A DNA stretch of 5,067 nt, taken from contig JAGDDO010000404.1 in NCBI GenBank assembly GCA_017848205.1, positions 1 through 5,067 of the forward strand. The letters run 5' to 3'. Shown piece after piece: positions 1-5,067 of the stretch; positions within the stretch are counted from its first letter, which is position 1, and each line of letters begins with the position of its first letter. Source of the DNA: Oscillospiraceae bacterium (GTDB taxonomy: Bacteria > Bacillota_A > Clostridia > Oscillospirales > Ruminococcaceae). The position numbers and the translations under genes are program-made. Below the pieces are notes generated by a model, which was not told the DNA's origin, searched no databases, and saw only the letters and a list, made by a program, of their open reading frames with translations.

Positions 1-10
1 CTCTTATCAT
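1..10 (-). CDS. Start of an unidentified downstream gene (partial, leaves window)
   Basis: On the minus strand an ATG at 10-8 follows a Shine-Dalgarno-like GTGAGGT (25-19) with 9 nt between GAGG and the start. It lies 31 nt after the murD2 stop codon, in the same direction. Only three codons (Met-Ile-Arg) are inside the window, so the product cannot be named. Spacing and orientation suggest a fourth gene of the hydE-murL-murD2 operon. The call rests only on the ribosome site and start codon; a chance ATG is possible. Confidence 0.45.
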
Positions 11-28
11 TGCTATTTACCTCACTAT

Positions 29-50
29 TATTATTCGGCTATTATTCGGC
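29..50. repeat. 11-bp perfect tandem duplication across the murD2 stop codon
   Basis: The unit TATTATTCGGC occurs twice back to back (29-39 and 40-50). On the coding strand one copy covers the last Ala-Glu codons and the TAA of murD2; the other follows directly. Because the duplicated unit carries the stop, the protein end is unchanged and a second in-frame stop (TAG) follows the first. It looks like a replication-slippage duplication that lengthened the gap to the next ribosome site. Confidence 0.85.
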
Positions 51-1379
51 GAAAACCAGTGCCTTAAAGGCATCACCGCGTTCCTCACAGTTTTTGAAAT
101 CATTATAGCTTGCAGCAGCAGGGGACATAACGCATGATTTGCCCTTTGCAGTAAGTTCCTTTGCAAGCTTTACAGCACCATCAAGCTTTTCAGTGACATG
201 AAGCTTTGAAAGGAAAGCTTCATCAGTATGCTTTGCTCTGATCTCTTTACTGATCCTCTTTCCGGTATCTGACATGAGAATAATGTTAGACACACTGCAT
301 GACGAAAGAAAATCTGTGAGTTCAGTATAGTCGATTCCACGGTCCATACCGCCTATGATCAGTGTATCCACATCCTTAAGGCTCTTTACTGCCTGAATCG
401 CAGCAGCACAGATCGTGGAAATGGAATCGTCGTAATACTTTACTTCATTTACCGTACCGATATATTCAAGTCTGTGCGGAAGAGGGGAGTAAGTGCATAC
501 ACTTTTCATAATTGCATCAATGCTCAGTCCGCACATACGGCATACAGCATAGGCAACTGCTACGTTGTAACAGTTATGAGTACCTGCAAGTTTCATTTCT
601 CCGACAGGAATGTTTATTGTCTCGCCGTTATATGAAATAATGTTTGACGGAACAAATATGTCTGCCATTCTGTTTTTCTGGGAAACAGTGATTATTTCAG
701 CTGCGCAGTCAGCCTTTTTAGGCTTGATGTCAGCATTGCAGAAAAGCCTGTCACCGGCCTTCTGATGCTTATAGATATTCTGCTTTGCTTCAGCATACTT
801 TTCAAATGAACCGTAGTGGTCAAGATGTTCTTCAAAAAGATTGAGGAACACGGCTACTGACGGAGAAAATCTGATATTTTCAAGCTGATGGCATGAAAGT
901 TCGAAAACGACCTTAGTGTCATCTTTTATATTATCGATAACGTCAAAACACGGAATGCCGATATTTCCGGTAAGCACAGCATCCACACCGTTTTCGGACA
1001 GTATATGATGAATAAGTGTGGTAGTAGTGCTCTTTCCCTTGGTACCGGTAATACCGATAACCTTTGAAGCATATTTCTCGAGAAAGATTTCAGTCTGTGA
1101 TGTTATTTTACATGTGTACGAAGCAAGGTCATTCTTAAGAACAACTCCCGGACTTTTAAAGACAATGTCGTAGTCATTAAGAGTATCCTGATACTGTTCA
1201 CCTGAGATGATCTTAACGGCGTCAGGAAGTTCATCCTTTATCTGATTCTGGTCGGCAATAGTAACAGAAGCAAAACCGCCTGCTTCGCAGAGCCTTTTGT
1301 AAGTAGACTTTCCCTCACGGCCAAAACCGAGAATAAGAACATTTTTACCTTCTGTGTACTGCTTTAATAAGTTTAACAT
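42..1379 (-). CDS. murD2: MurD-type ligase, probably MurD2 (UDP-MurNAc-L-Ala--L-Glu ligase)
   Basis: Cytoplasmic ATP-dependent Mur ligase of peptidoglycan precursor synthesis; 445 aa, normal MurD length. Seen: an N-terminal Rossmann-like UDP-binding part with LGFGREG (17-23), the ATP P-loop GTKGKST (112-118), GNIG (138-141), ELSCHQLE (160-167), HLDHYG (185-190), the lysine expected to be carbamylated (Lys199), HRLE (302-305), and a C-terminal domain with DDSIST (317-322), GGMDRGIDY (343-351) and SPAAASYNDF (419-428). By my hand alignment, positions that bind D-Glu in E. coli MurD differ: Lys319 is Ile320, Lys348 is Arg347, Phe422 is Cys431, while Thr321 and Ser415 are kept. Those changes, and murL directly upstream, favour L-Glu over D-Glu as substrate. 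An AGGGGG ribosome site lies 9 nt before the ATG; the murL stop is 19 nt upstream. Ligase family is secure; the MurD2 subtype is inferred. A divergent ordinary MurD is the alternative. Confidence 0.88.
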   Translation of the reverse strand: MLNLLKQYTEGKNVLILGFGREGKSTYKRLCEAGGFASVTIADQNQIKDELPDAVKIISGEQYQDTLNDYDIVFKSPGVVLKNDLASYTCKITSQTEIFLEKYASKVIGITGTKGKSTTTTLIHHILSENGVDAVLTGNIGIPCFDVIDNIKDDTKVVFELSCHQLENIRFSPSVAVFLNLFEEHLDHYGSFEKYAEAKQNIYKHQKAGDRLFCNADIKPKKADCAAEIITVSQKNRMADIFVPSNIISYNGETINIPVGEMKLAGTHNCYNVAVAYAVCRMCGLSIDAIMKSVCTYSPLPHRLEYIGTVNEVKYYDDSISTICAAAIQAVKSLKDVDTLIIGGMDRGIDYTELTDFLSSCSVSNIILMSDTGKRISKEIRAKHTDEAFLSKLHVTEKLDGAVKLAKELTAKGKSCVMSPAAASYNDFKNCEERGDAFKALVFAE

Positions 1380-1398
1380 TTTTTAAATCCCCCTGTGC

Positions 1399-2757
1399 TT
1401 AAAAGCATTTATTCCTGACGATCGCCGCAAATTCTTCAGGCAGACCGTTTTCATTGTTGTAGTATGTGTAAAGCGGGTTCTCCTTGACGGAAAACTCTTT
1501 AAAAAGATCAGTTTTTTTATAGAACTCAAACAGATACGGAAGTTTCATGTTTTCTCTTTCCATATTGCTTATCGCCTGAACGATAGAAAAGTTGATCTCT
1601 TCCCGGCTTCCGACACATTCAAACGGCTTTTCATCAGCCATACCGATAAGTCCTTTAAACATATCCAGCATATCTTCACGGTCTGTCATATCATTTCCAA
1701 GGATCTCACAGAGTTCCTCATGAGCTATAAACGGTGAAAGAATAAGAAAAACAAAAAGACACTTTGAACAGTTTCCGCACCAGGAATCCGTTTTGCTTCC
1801 TGCATTGCAGCTTCTGAAAAGCTTATGGAACTTTTTCAGGCCGGCAAAATGCTTAGCAATCTGGAATTCACTGAGAGGTCTTAAAAGACTGAAGTAGTAA
1901 ACCCCTGATCCGATGTATTTCTTTTCATATGTGACAAAATCATTTTCAAACTGATAGCTTTTTGAATACTGATGATTAACGTCAGAATCCTTTACCGTGC
2001 TCTCATTTGCACTTGCTTCGTTTGAAAGAACAACATACTTTCTTCCGTTAATGTAAGCAGCAATAACTGCTGAAAATGCAACTATAGCTGAAAACGGAGT
2101 ATGACCGTTCAGAAATCCTTCGGAATTGAGCCTGATCATGTTCTGGTCAAGAGTTCTGCGTGACAGTATTATATCATCATCAGAAAAACCGGCAGCATAT
2201 GCTTCCTTATAAATAGATTCCCTGCGGTTGATAAGATAGCAGGAACTGTTTTCGCGCATACTGCTTAAAAGATCAAGAGTTACGATGGAATCCTTGCCTC
2301 CGCCGACAGGAATAAGACAGCCGCTAAGTGAACGTTCTTCTGAGGATCCGGTGACTTCACTTCCGGAAGAAGTTATAGTCATAAACGACTCAAAATCTGC
2401 ATCAATACCGTTTCTGTAGAAAAACTCGCCAAGTCCGTTAAAATACTGGCGTTTCCACCATACTTTCTGTTCCTCGTCCAGAGTTCCGCAGAGAACGGTA
2501 ACGGAAGGAGAGCAGGTGATCTTCCAGTAGCTTACGAGTTCGACCATTCCTAGAGAGAAAACAAGCTTTCTCAGAACAGCGCTGTCTGTAATGTTTTCAC
2601 CTGCAGGCTTCTTTATTTTCCACTCAGGTGAAAACTCCGAAAGTCCCTTGATTTCGAAATTATACTTTATATATATTTCATCAGTATTTTCACTTAGTTC
2701 AAAGTTTTTATAAATGAATTCAGGAAATTCTGAACGAAACTGTTCATATTTTGACAT
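1399..2757 (-). CDS. murL: MurL-like UDP-MurNAc-L-Ala-L-Glu epimerase (ATP-dependent)
   Basis: Expected to invert the terminal L-Glu of UDP-MurNAc-L-Ala-L-Glu to D-Glu, using ATP and Mg2+ and releasing AMP and PPi, as known for Xanthomonas MurL. Seen (452 aa): an N-terminal domain of about 145 residues without a motif I recognise, then an ATP-pyrophosphatase loop PVGGGKDS (150-157), a SNEASANES segment (245-253), NHQYSKS (261-267), and a cysteine set Cys317, Cys327, Cys330, Cys333 (WCGNCSKC) resembling metal-binding sites of QueC-type enzymes. No signal peptide or membrane segment is evident, so it should be cytosolic. I chose the ATG at 2757-2755 because AGAGGTG sits 6 nt upstream; the frame stays open 18 codons further up, but that start at 2811 lacks such support and lies inside hydE. 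It overlaps the hydE end by 14 nt and precedes murD2, its functional partner. Another PP-loop enzyme is possible, but the murD neighbour makes MurL much more likely. Confidence 0.85.
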   Translation of the reverse strand: MSKYEQFRSEFPEFIYKNFELSENTDEIYIKYNFEIKGLSEFSPEWKIKKPAGENITDSAVLRKLVFSLGMVELVSYWKITCSPSVTVLCGTLDEEQKVWWKRQYFNGLGEFFYRNGIDADFESFMTITSSGSEVTGSSEERSLSGCLIPVGGGKDSIVTLDLLSSMRENSSCYLINRRESIYKEAYAAGFSDDDIILSRRTLDQNMIRLNSEGFLNGHTPFSAIVAFSAVIAAYINGRKYVVLSNEASANESTVKDSDVNHQYSKSYQFENDFVTYEKKYIGSGVYYFSLLRPLSEFQIAKHFAGLKKFHKLFRSCNAGSKTDSWCGNCSKCLFVFLILSPFIAHEELCEILGNDMTDREDMLDMFKGLIGMADEKPFECVGSREEINFSIVQAISNMERENMKLPYLFEFYKKTDLFKEFSVKENPLYTYYNNENGLPEEFAAIVRNKCF

Positions 2758-3805
2758 CAGTTGCACCTCTGTTATAATTTTTATGATCACCGCGTGAGAA
2801 AGACATTTCATAGCCTGCCGACCTTATACGGTTTTTCAGACAGTTAAGGCATTCGGCAGCCTCCTCACCGGTACATATCTTATTCTCATAAAGGCTGTAT
2901 TTTTTCCGGACACTTACAGGAGAGAGATTCGGCATAACAACATTGGCACCAGCTTTAAGTCCGCGTTCCCGGCCGTCCGGAAGAAGAGTGCCGAGTGCAG
3001 TCGTTGCAGGGAGAAGAACTTCAGGAAACATAAGTCTTAGAATCGCAAGAAGTCTCAGTGTCAGTGAAACGCTTCCGTCAGGTCTGTCAGCAAAAGGAGT
3101 ACCGCTGTGATGAATAAACGGACCTATGCCTATCATTTCAGGTTTAAGTTCTTCAAGAAAACGAATGTCAGTTACAAGGTTTTCAGTAGTCTGAAAAGGG
3201 GAGCCGACCATAAATCCGGCACCAGTCTGAAACCTGAGCGATTTAAGATCATAAAGACATTTTTTTCTTTTATTAAGATCCATTCCGGCAGGATGAAGTT
3301 TACGGTAATGGTCTTTATCTGCTGTTTCGTGTCTGAGAAGATAGCGGTCCGCACCAGCCTTTCTGTAAGCAGCATAGCTTTCACGTGACTTCTCACCAAG
3401 TGAAAGAGTTACAGCGCATTCAGGAAATTCTGATTTTATCCGGCTTACCAGTGAACAGATGATATCATCATTAAACGCGTCATCTTCACCGCCCTGAAGA
3501 ACAAATGTCCTGAAACCCAGTTCATGACCTTTCCTGCAGCAGGAAAGGATCTCATCCGGAGTTAGTCTGTATCTTTCAGCATCTCTGTTACCGGCTCTTA
3601 TACCACAGTAAAAACAGTTGTTTCTGCAGTAACTGCTTATCTCGATAAGCCCTCTGATGAATACTTCATTACCGTAGACCTTCCGCCTTACAGTATCAGC
3701 TTTCTCAAAAAGAAGGCTGTCATTTTCATCGCAGGAAATAAGAAGAGACAGTTCATCGTCAGACACAGATCTGCCGTAAAAAAGCCTGTTAATTATATCT
3801 GTCAT
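2744..3805 (-). CDS. hydE: [FeFe]-hydrogenase H-cluster maturase HydE, radical SAM
   Basis: Radical S-adenosylmethionine enzyme that, with HydF and HydG, assembles the [2Fe] subcluster of [FeFe] hydrogenase; it acts in the cytosol on an iron-carbonyl-cyanide-cysteine product of HydG. Seen in 353 aa: the radical-SAM motif CRNNCFYC with Cys60, Cys64, Cys67; a GGED motif (105-108); a TIM-barrel-like body; the family-typical stretch LPATTALGTLLPDGRERGL (265-283) and MPNLSP (291-296). Cys311, Cys319 and Cys322 near the C-terminus match the spacing of the accessory Fe-S site of Thermotoga HydE. Start: ATG at 3805-3803 with AGG 5 nt upstream; an adjoining TTG at 3808 (AAAGG 7 nt upstream) would add one residue. 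First gene of the operon behind a long structured leader; its 3' end overlaps murL. hydF, hydG and a hydrogenase gene are not in the window. Other BioB/HydE-like radical-SAM enzymes (PylB, MqnC) fit less well. Confidence 0.9.
   Translation of the reverse strand: MTDIINRLFYGRSVSDDELSLLISCDENDSLLFEKADTVRRKVYGNEVFIRGLIEISSYCRNNCFYCGIRAGNRDAERYRLTPDEILSCCRKGHELGFRTFVLQGGEDDAFNDDIICSLVSRIKSEFPECAVTLSLGEKSRESYAAYRKAGADRYLLRHETADKDHYRKLHPAGMDLNKRKKCLYDLKSLRFQTGAGFMVGSPFQTTENLVTDIRFLEELKPEMIGIGPFIHHSGTPFADRPDGSVSLTLRLLAILRLMFPEVLLPATTALGTLLPDGRERGLKAGANVVMPNLSPVSVRKKYSLYENKICTGEEAAECLNCLKNRIRSAGYEMSFSRGDHKNYNRGATDVKI
2758..2775 (-). promoter_or_regulatory. murL ribosome binding site
   Basis: On the minus strand AGAGGTG lies 6 nt before the ATG at 2757. 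It sits inside the last codons of hydE and decides the murL start, since the longer in-frame start at 2811 is not backed by a comparable site. The arrangement is typical of translational coupling. Confidence 0.75.
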
Positions 3806-3820
3806 CAATACCTGACCTTT

Positions 3821-3826
3821 ATTATA
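3821..3826 (-). promoter_or_regulatory. Possible second, proximal -10 box for hydE (P2)
   Basis: A perfect TATAAT lies 15 nt before the hydE ATG on the minus strand. Its best -35 candidate, GTGAAC at 3848-3843 with a 16-nt spacer, matches TTGACA at only three positions and is half of an inverted repeat. It would be a regulator-dependent promoter at best, giving a leader of only a few nt. It may equally be chance in AT-rich DNA. Confidence 0.25.
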
Positions 3827-3827
3827 C

Positions 3828-3849
3828 AGTGAACTTCAAAATGTTCACT
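3828..3849. repeat. Perfect 7-bp inverted repeat upstream of hydE (operator or hairpin)
   Basis: AGTGAAC (3828-3834) and GTTCACT (3843-3849) are exact inverted copies with an 8-nt spacer. The repeat ends one base from the TATAAT at 3821-3826 and lies 8 nt before AAAGG of the ribosome region. It could be the operator of a dimeric regulator, or a third hairpin in the leader RNA. The half-site spacing does not match Rex, CRP/FNR or clostridial LexA sites as I know them. Confidence 0.55.
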
Positions 3850-3965
3850 TTAATTTAGCAAGTCTATATGTCCGAATACAGGTAAACAGAGTATTACGGC
3901 ATATATTATCCGGAACGGAAATTAACAACCTGATGTGTTTTTTCCTTGCTCCGGCGCTGTTTATT

Positions 3966-3994
3966 ATTATAACATGAAAAGAGAATTATTTCAA
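3966..3994 (-). promoter_or_regulatory. Main promoter of the hydE-murL-murD2 operon (P1)
   Basis: On the minus strand TTGAAA (3994-3989), a 17-nt spacer and TATAAT (3971-3966) form a near-consensus sigma-A promoter. A TG one base before the -10 box adds an extended -10. The expected start is near 3959, about 150 nt before hydE. It is much stronger by consensus than the proximal TATAAT at 3821-3826. Confidence 0.75.
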
Positions 3995-4015
3995 TGATCG
4001 CAGGTTATAAAAGAT

Positions 4016-4085
4016 TTGTGCATAATATAACAAAATGTTATTTTTACGTCGCGAACTTACCGCGATTAATGAACACAATGCACAA
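4016..4085. repeat. Nested inverted repeats between the divergent promoters
   Basis: An 8-bp arm TTGTGCAT (4016-4023) pairs exactly with ATGCACAA (4078-4085). Inside are two smaller inverted repeats: ATAACA-AAA-TGTTAT (4027-4041) and TCGCG with CGCGA (4049-4053, 4061-4065; 7-nt loop). As RNA this would be a three-way junction; as DNA the parts may be regulator sites. No convincing promoter reads through it: a TATAAA at 4006-4011 on the plus strand has no good -35. The rest of the stretch from 3995 to 4141 shows nothing else I can name. Confidence 0.35.
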
Positions 4086-4141
4086 TTTAGATGTCTGTCA
4101 GTTGTTAAATTCATACCACTAAATGAAATTTAAGAAAATAC

Positions 4142-4170
4142 TTGAAATTATCATTTATTTTTGGTAAAAT
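4142..4170 (+). promoter_or_regulatory. Promoter of the FabD-like gene
   Basis: TTGAAA (4142-4147), a 17-nt spacer and TAAAAT (4165-4170), with TGG before the -10 box forming an extended -10. The start is expected near 4177, giving a leader of about 35 nt. It points away from the hydE operon, so the two units are divergent. No operator-like repeat overlaps the promoter itself. Confidence 0.75.
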
Positions 4171-4194
4171 ACTATGTATTGAGAATAAATTAAT

Positions 4195-4200
4195 AGGAGG
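4195..4200 (+). promoter_or_regulatory. Strong Shine-Dalgarno lacking a normal start codon behind it
   Basis: AGGAGG is a full-consensus ribosome site. Seven nt downstream is TTG (4208-4210), an acceptable start in frame with the FabD-like gene, but the next codon is TAA (4211-4213). The first sense codon after that is ATA (4214-4216), 13 nt from the site. No ATG, GTG or other TTG occurs in frame until the ATG at about 4325, well inside the domain. Confidence 0.7.
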
Positions 4201-4213
4201 TTCTTACTTGTAA

Positions 4214-5067
4214 ATAGACGCAGATTCAAAAACTGTTTTTCTATTTCAGGGAATTGGCTGTAATCTTGACAAACTTCTGCCTGGACTTGGCGAAGAGGAG
4301 TTAAGTATTCTTGCTGATTTAGGTATGGAAGCATCAGAATACGCAGAAACAGATCTTCTAAAGTATTTAAACTACAGAAAAGACAACAAGGAAATAACAG
4401 ATATCTTTGCTGAATGGCTTACTGCAAGCTTAACCGATATAGCAGTTTTCAGAACCCTGATAAACAAAGGGATAAAACCTGATTACATTATTGGTTACAG
4501 CCTGGGACTTAACAATGCAATGCACTGTGCTGGTTCAATATCACTCAAGGCATGTGTTGACATCCTGAAAAGCGGCATGGACTGCAGGGAAGAGGTAAAA
4601 ACAAGAAGCAAAGTTGAATTTGATATGTGTACTGTGATCGGACTTGAGAAAGATGTGATAGAAGAACTTATCAAAAGTTATTCATCATTTGAAAAGGTTC
4701 AAATTGCAAGTCAGAACACAAAAATTATGATTATTTTGTCAGGGGAGAAGAATGAAGTTCAGACTGTTCTTGACAAGGCACTGGAAGAAGGGGCTATTAA
4801 AGCATTTAGGCTTGGTGTAGGTACTCCGTTCCATACCAGCATGATGAGTGAATATTCATCATGCTATTTTAATGTATTGAAGAAAGTCAGATTTATTGAC
4901 TCTCAATATCCTGTAGTGTCTATTTATTCACAGAAGGTTATTACCAGCGCTGAGGAAATGTATAACGAACAGTGCAGGAATTATCTTGAACAGATGAAAT
5001 GGAAAACAACAATCGAATACCTTGAAAGTATTGGAGTCAGGGATTTTTATGACATGAGTGCTGCTGA
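4214..5067 (+). CDS. FabD/acyltransferase-like protein, 3' end outside window, start codon abnormal
   Basis: Resembles malonyl-CoA:ACP transacylases and the acyltransferase domains of polyketide synthases, which load acyl groups onto carrier proteins. 284 codons are open to the window end. Numbering from the ATA codon: an N-terminal strand KTVFLFQGIG (6-15), nucleophile motif GYSLG with Ser96, and PFH with His207 as catalytic partner; spacing is close to E. coli FabD (Ser92, His201). Oddities: the usual GQGSQ, whose Gln helps form the oxyanion hole, reads GIGC; GHSxG has Tyr for His; and the Arg that holds the malonyl carboxylate (Arg117 in E. coli) has no clear counterpart in ILKSGMDCREE (117-127). 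A substrate other than malonyl, or a hydrolase role, is conceivable. No frameshift or internal stop follows the start. Whether it is a stand-alone enzyme or the first domain of a larger synthase cannot be seen. The missing start may make it a pseudogene. Confidence 0.7.
   Translation, partial: MDADSKTVFLFQGIGCNLDKLLPGLGEEELSILADLGMEASEYAETDLLKYLNYRKDNKEITDIFAEWLTASLTDIAVFRTLINKGIKPDYIIGYSLGLNNAMHCAGSISLKACVDILKSGMDCREEVKTRSKVEFDMCTVIGLEKDVIEELIKSYSSFEKVQIASQNTKIMIILSGEKNEVQTVLDKALEEGAIKAFRLGVGTPFHTSMMSEYSSCYFNVLKKVRFIDSQYPVVSIYSQKVITSAEEMYNEQCRNYLEQMKWKTTIEYLESIGVRDFYDMSAA

Larger units (their letters stand above)
3809..3959 (-). promoter_or_regulatory. Structured 5' leader of the hydE-murL-murD2 operon (candidate cis-regulatory RNA)
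   Basis: If transcription starts about 7 nt after the P1 -10 box, the mRNA carries roughly 150 nt before hydE. Reading the minus strand, stem-loop H1 (3954-3910) has CCGGA/TCCGG, then GGAAA/TTTCC across a 4/2 internal loop, then AACA/TGTT around an 8-nt loop. Stem-loop H2 (3905-3865) has 14 pairs (TATATG/CATATA, CCG/CGG, AATAC/GTATT), one bulged base per side and an 11-nt loop. A 7-bp repeat (3849-3828) follows, then the ribosome site. The H2 loop run TACCTG (3884-3879) is complementary to CAGGTA (3814-3809) over the ribosome site, and ACCTG also to CAGGT (3932-3928) in the H1 loop. No U-tract follows either stem, so control of translation is likelier than termination. I recognise no known riboswitch class. 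Folding is by eye. Confidence 0.5.

Noticed and set aside
2758..2811. 18-residue N-terminal extension of murL from an ATG at 2811
   Set aside because: It would lie in hydE coding sequence, and the ATG at 2757 has a better-placed AGAGGTG site.
3107..3388. Plus-strand open frame of 93 codons antisense to hydE
   Set aside because: It lies wholly inside a well-supported hydE, has no clear ribosome site, and its product has no recognisable feature. It is a shadow of the coding strand.
3172..3399. Minus-strand open frame of 75 codons in another frame of hydE
   Set aside because: Overlaps hydE out of frame, with no supported start and no family resemblance.
2718..3433. Exact 16-nt repeat at 2718-2733 and 3418-3433
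   Set aside because: Both copies encode Ser-Glu-Phe-Pro-Glu in the reading frames of murL and hydE with the same codons; most likely coincidence, with no other sign of duplication.
3865..3905. The 14-pair hairpin as a transcription terminator
   Set aside because: No T-rich run follows it on either strand, so an intrinsic terminator is not supported.
3922..3928. Rex-like half-site TTAACAA in the hydE leader (and TTGTTAA at 4102-4108)
   Set aside because: Rex sites regulate hydrogenase genes in some clostridia, but both are single half-sites without the second arm at the required 4-nt spacing.
4174..4182. ATG after the plus-strand promoter as start of a leader peptide
   Set aside because: The frame reads ATG TAT TGA, only two codons, lies at the expected transcript start and has no ribosome site.

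Overview
The window looks like chromosomal DNA of a low-to-middle GC anaerobic Firmicute, probably a clostridial or Ruminococcus-like bacterium. The basis is indirect: strong AGGAGG-type ribosome sites, consensus sigma-A promoters in AT-rich intergenic DNA, and an [FeFe]-hydrogenase maturase. The genus is an inference. I saw no rRNA, tRNA, insertion sequence, CRISPR array or plasmid/phage gene.

Left and centre (1-3805, all minus strand) is one tightly packed operon, in transcription order hydE, murL, murD2, then the first codons of an unidentified gene leaving the window at base 1. hydE is the radical-SAM maturase that helps build the [FeFe]-hydrogenase H-cluster. murL and murD2 together look like the glutamate-racemase-independent route to D-Glu in peptidoglycan. 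The ligase first adds L-Glu to UDP-MurNAc-L-Ala, and the ATP-dependent epimerase then inverts that terminal L-Glu. hydE and murL overlap by 14 nt, murL and murD2 are 19 nt apart, and the next start is 31 nt beyond murD2.

Between hydE and the rightmost gene lies a divergent intergenic region of about 400 nt (3806-4213). A near-consensus promoter (P1, 3966-3994, minus strand) would give the hydE operon a 5' leader of about 150 nt. That leader can form two substantial stem-loops (3910-3954 and 3865-3905) and a 7-bp inverted repeat (3828-3849) just before the ribosome site. The loop of the second stem is complementary both to the first loop and to the hydE ribosome-site region. This is the best candidate here for an undescribed regulatory element. 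A second inverted-repeat set (4016-4085) lies between the two promoters, and a strong plus-strand promoter (4142-4170) drives the right-hand gene.

Right end (4214-5067, plus strand) is an open frame for a FabD/acyltransferase-like protein that runs off the window. Its catalytic Ser and His are present, but several family residues differ. It also has no canonical start codon: the well-placed TTG after the Shine-Dalgarno is followed directly by TAA. It is either a gene with an unusual start, a decayed gene or a sequencing error.
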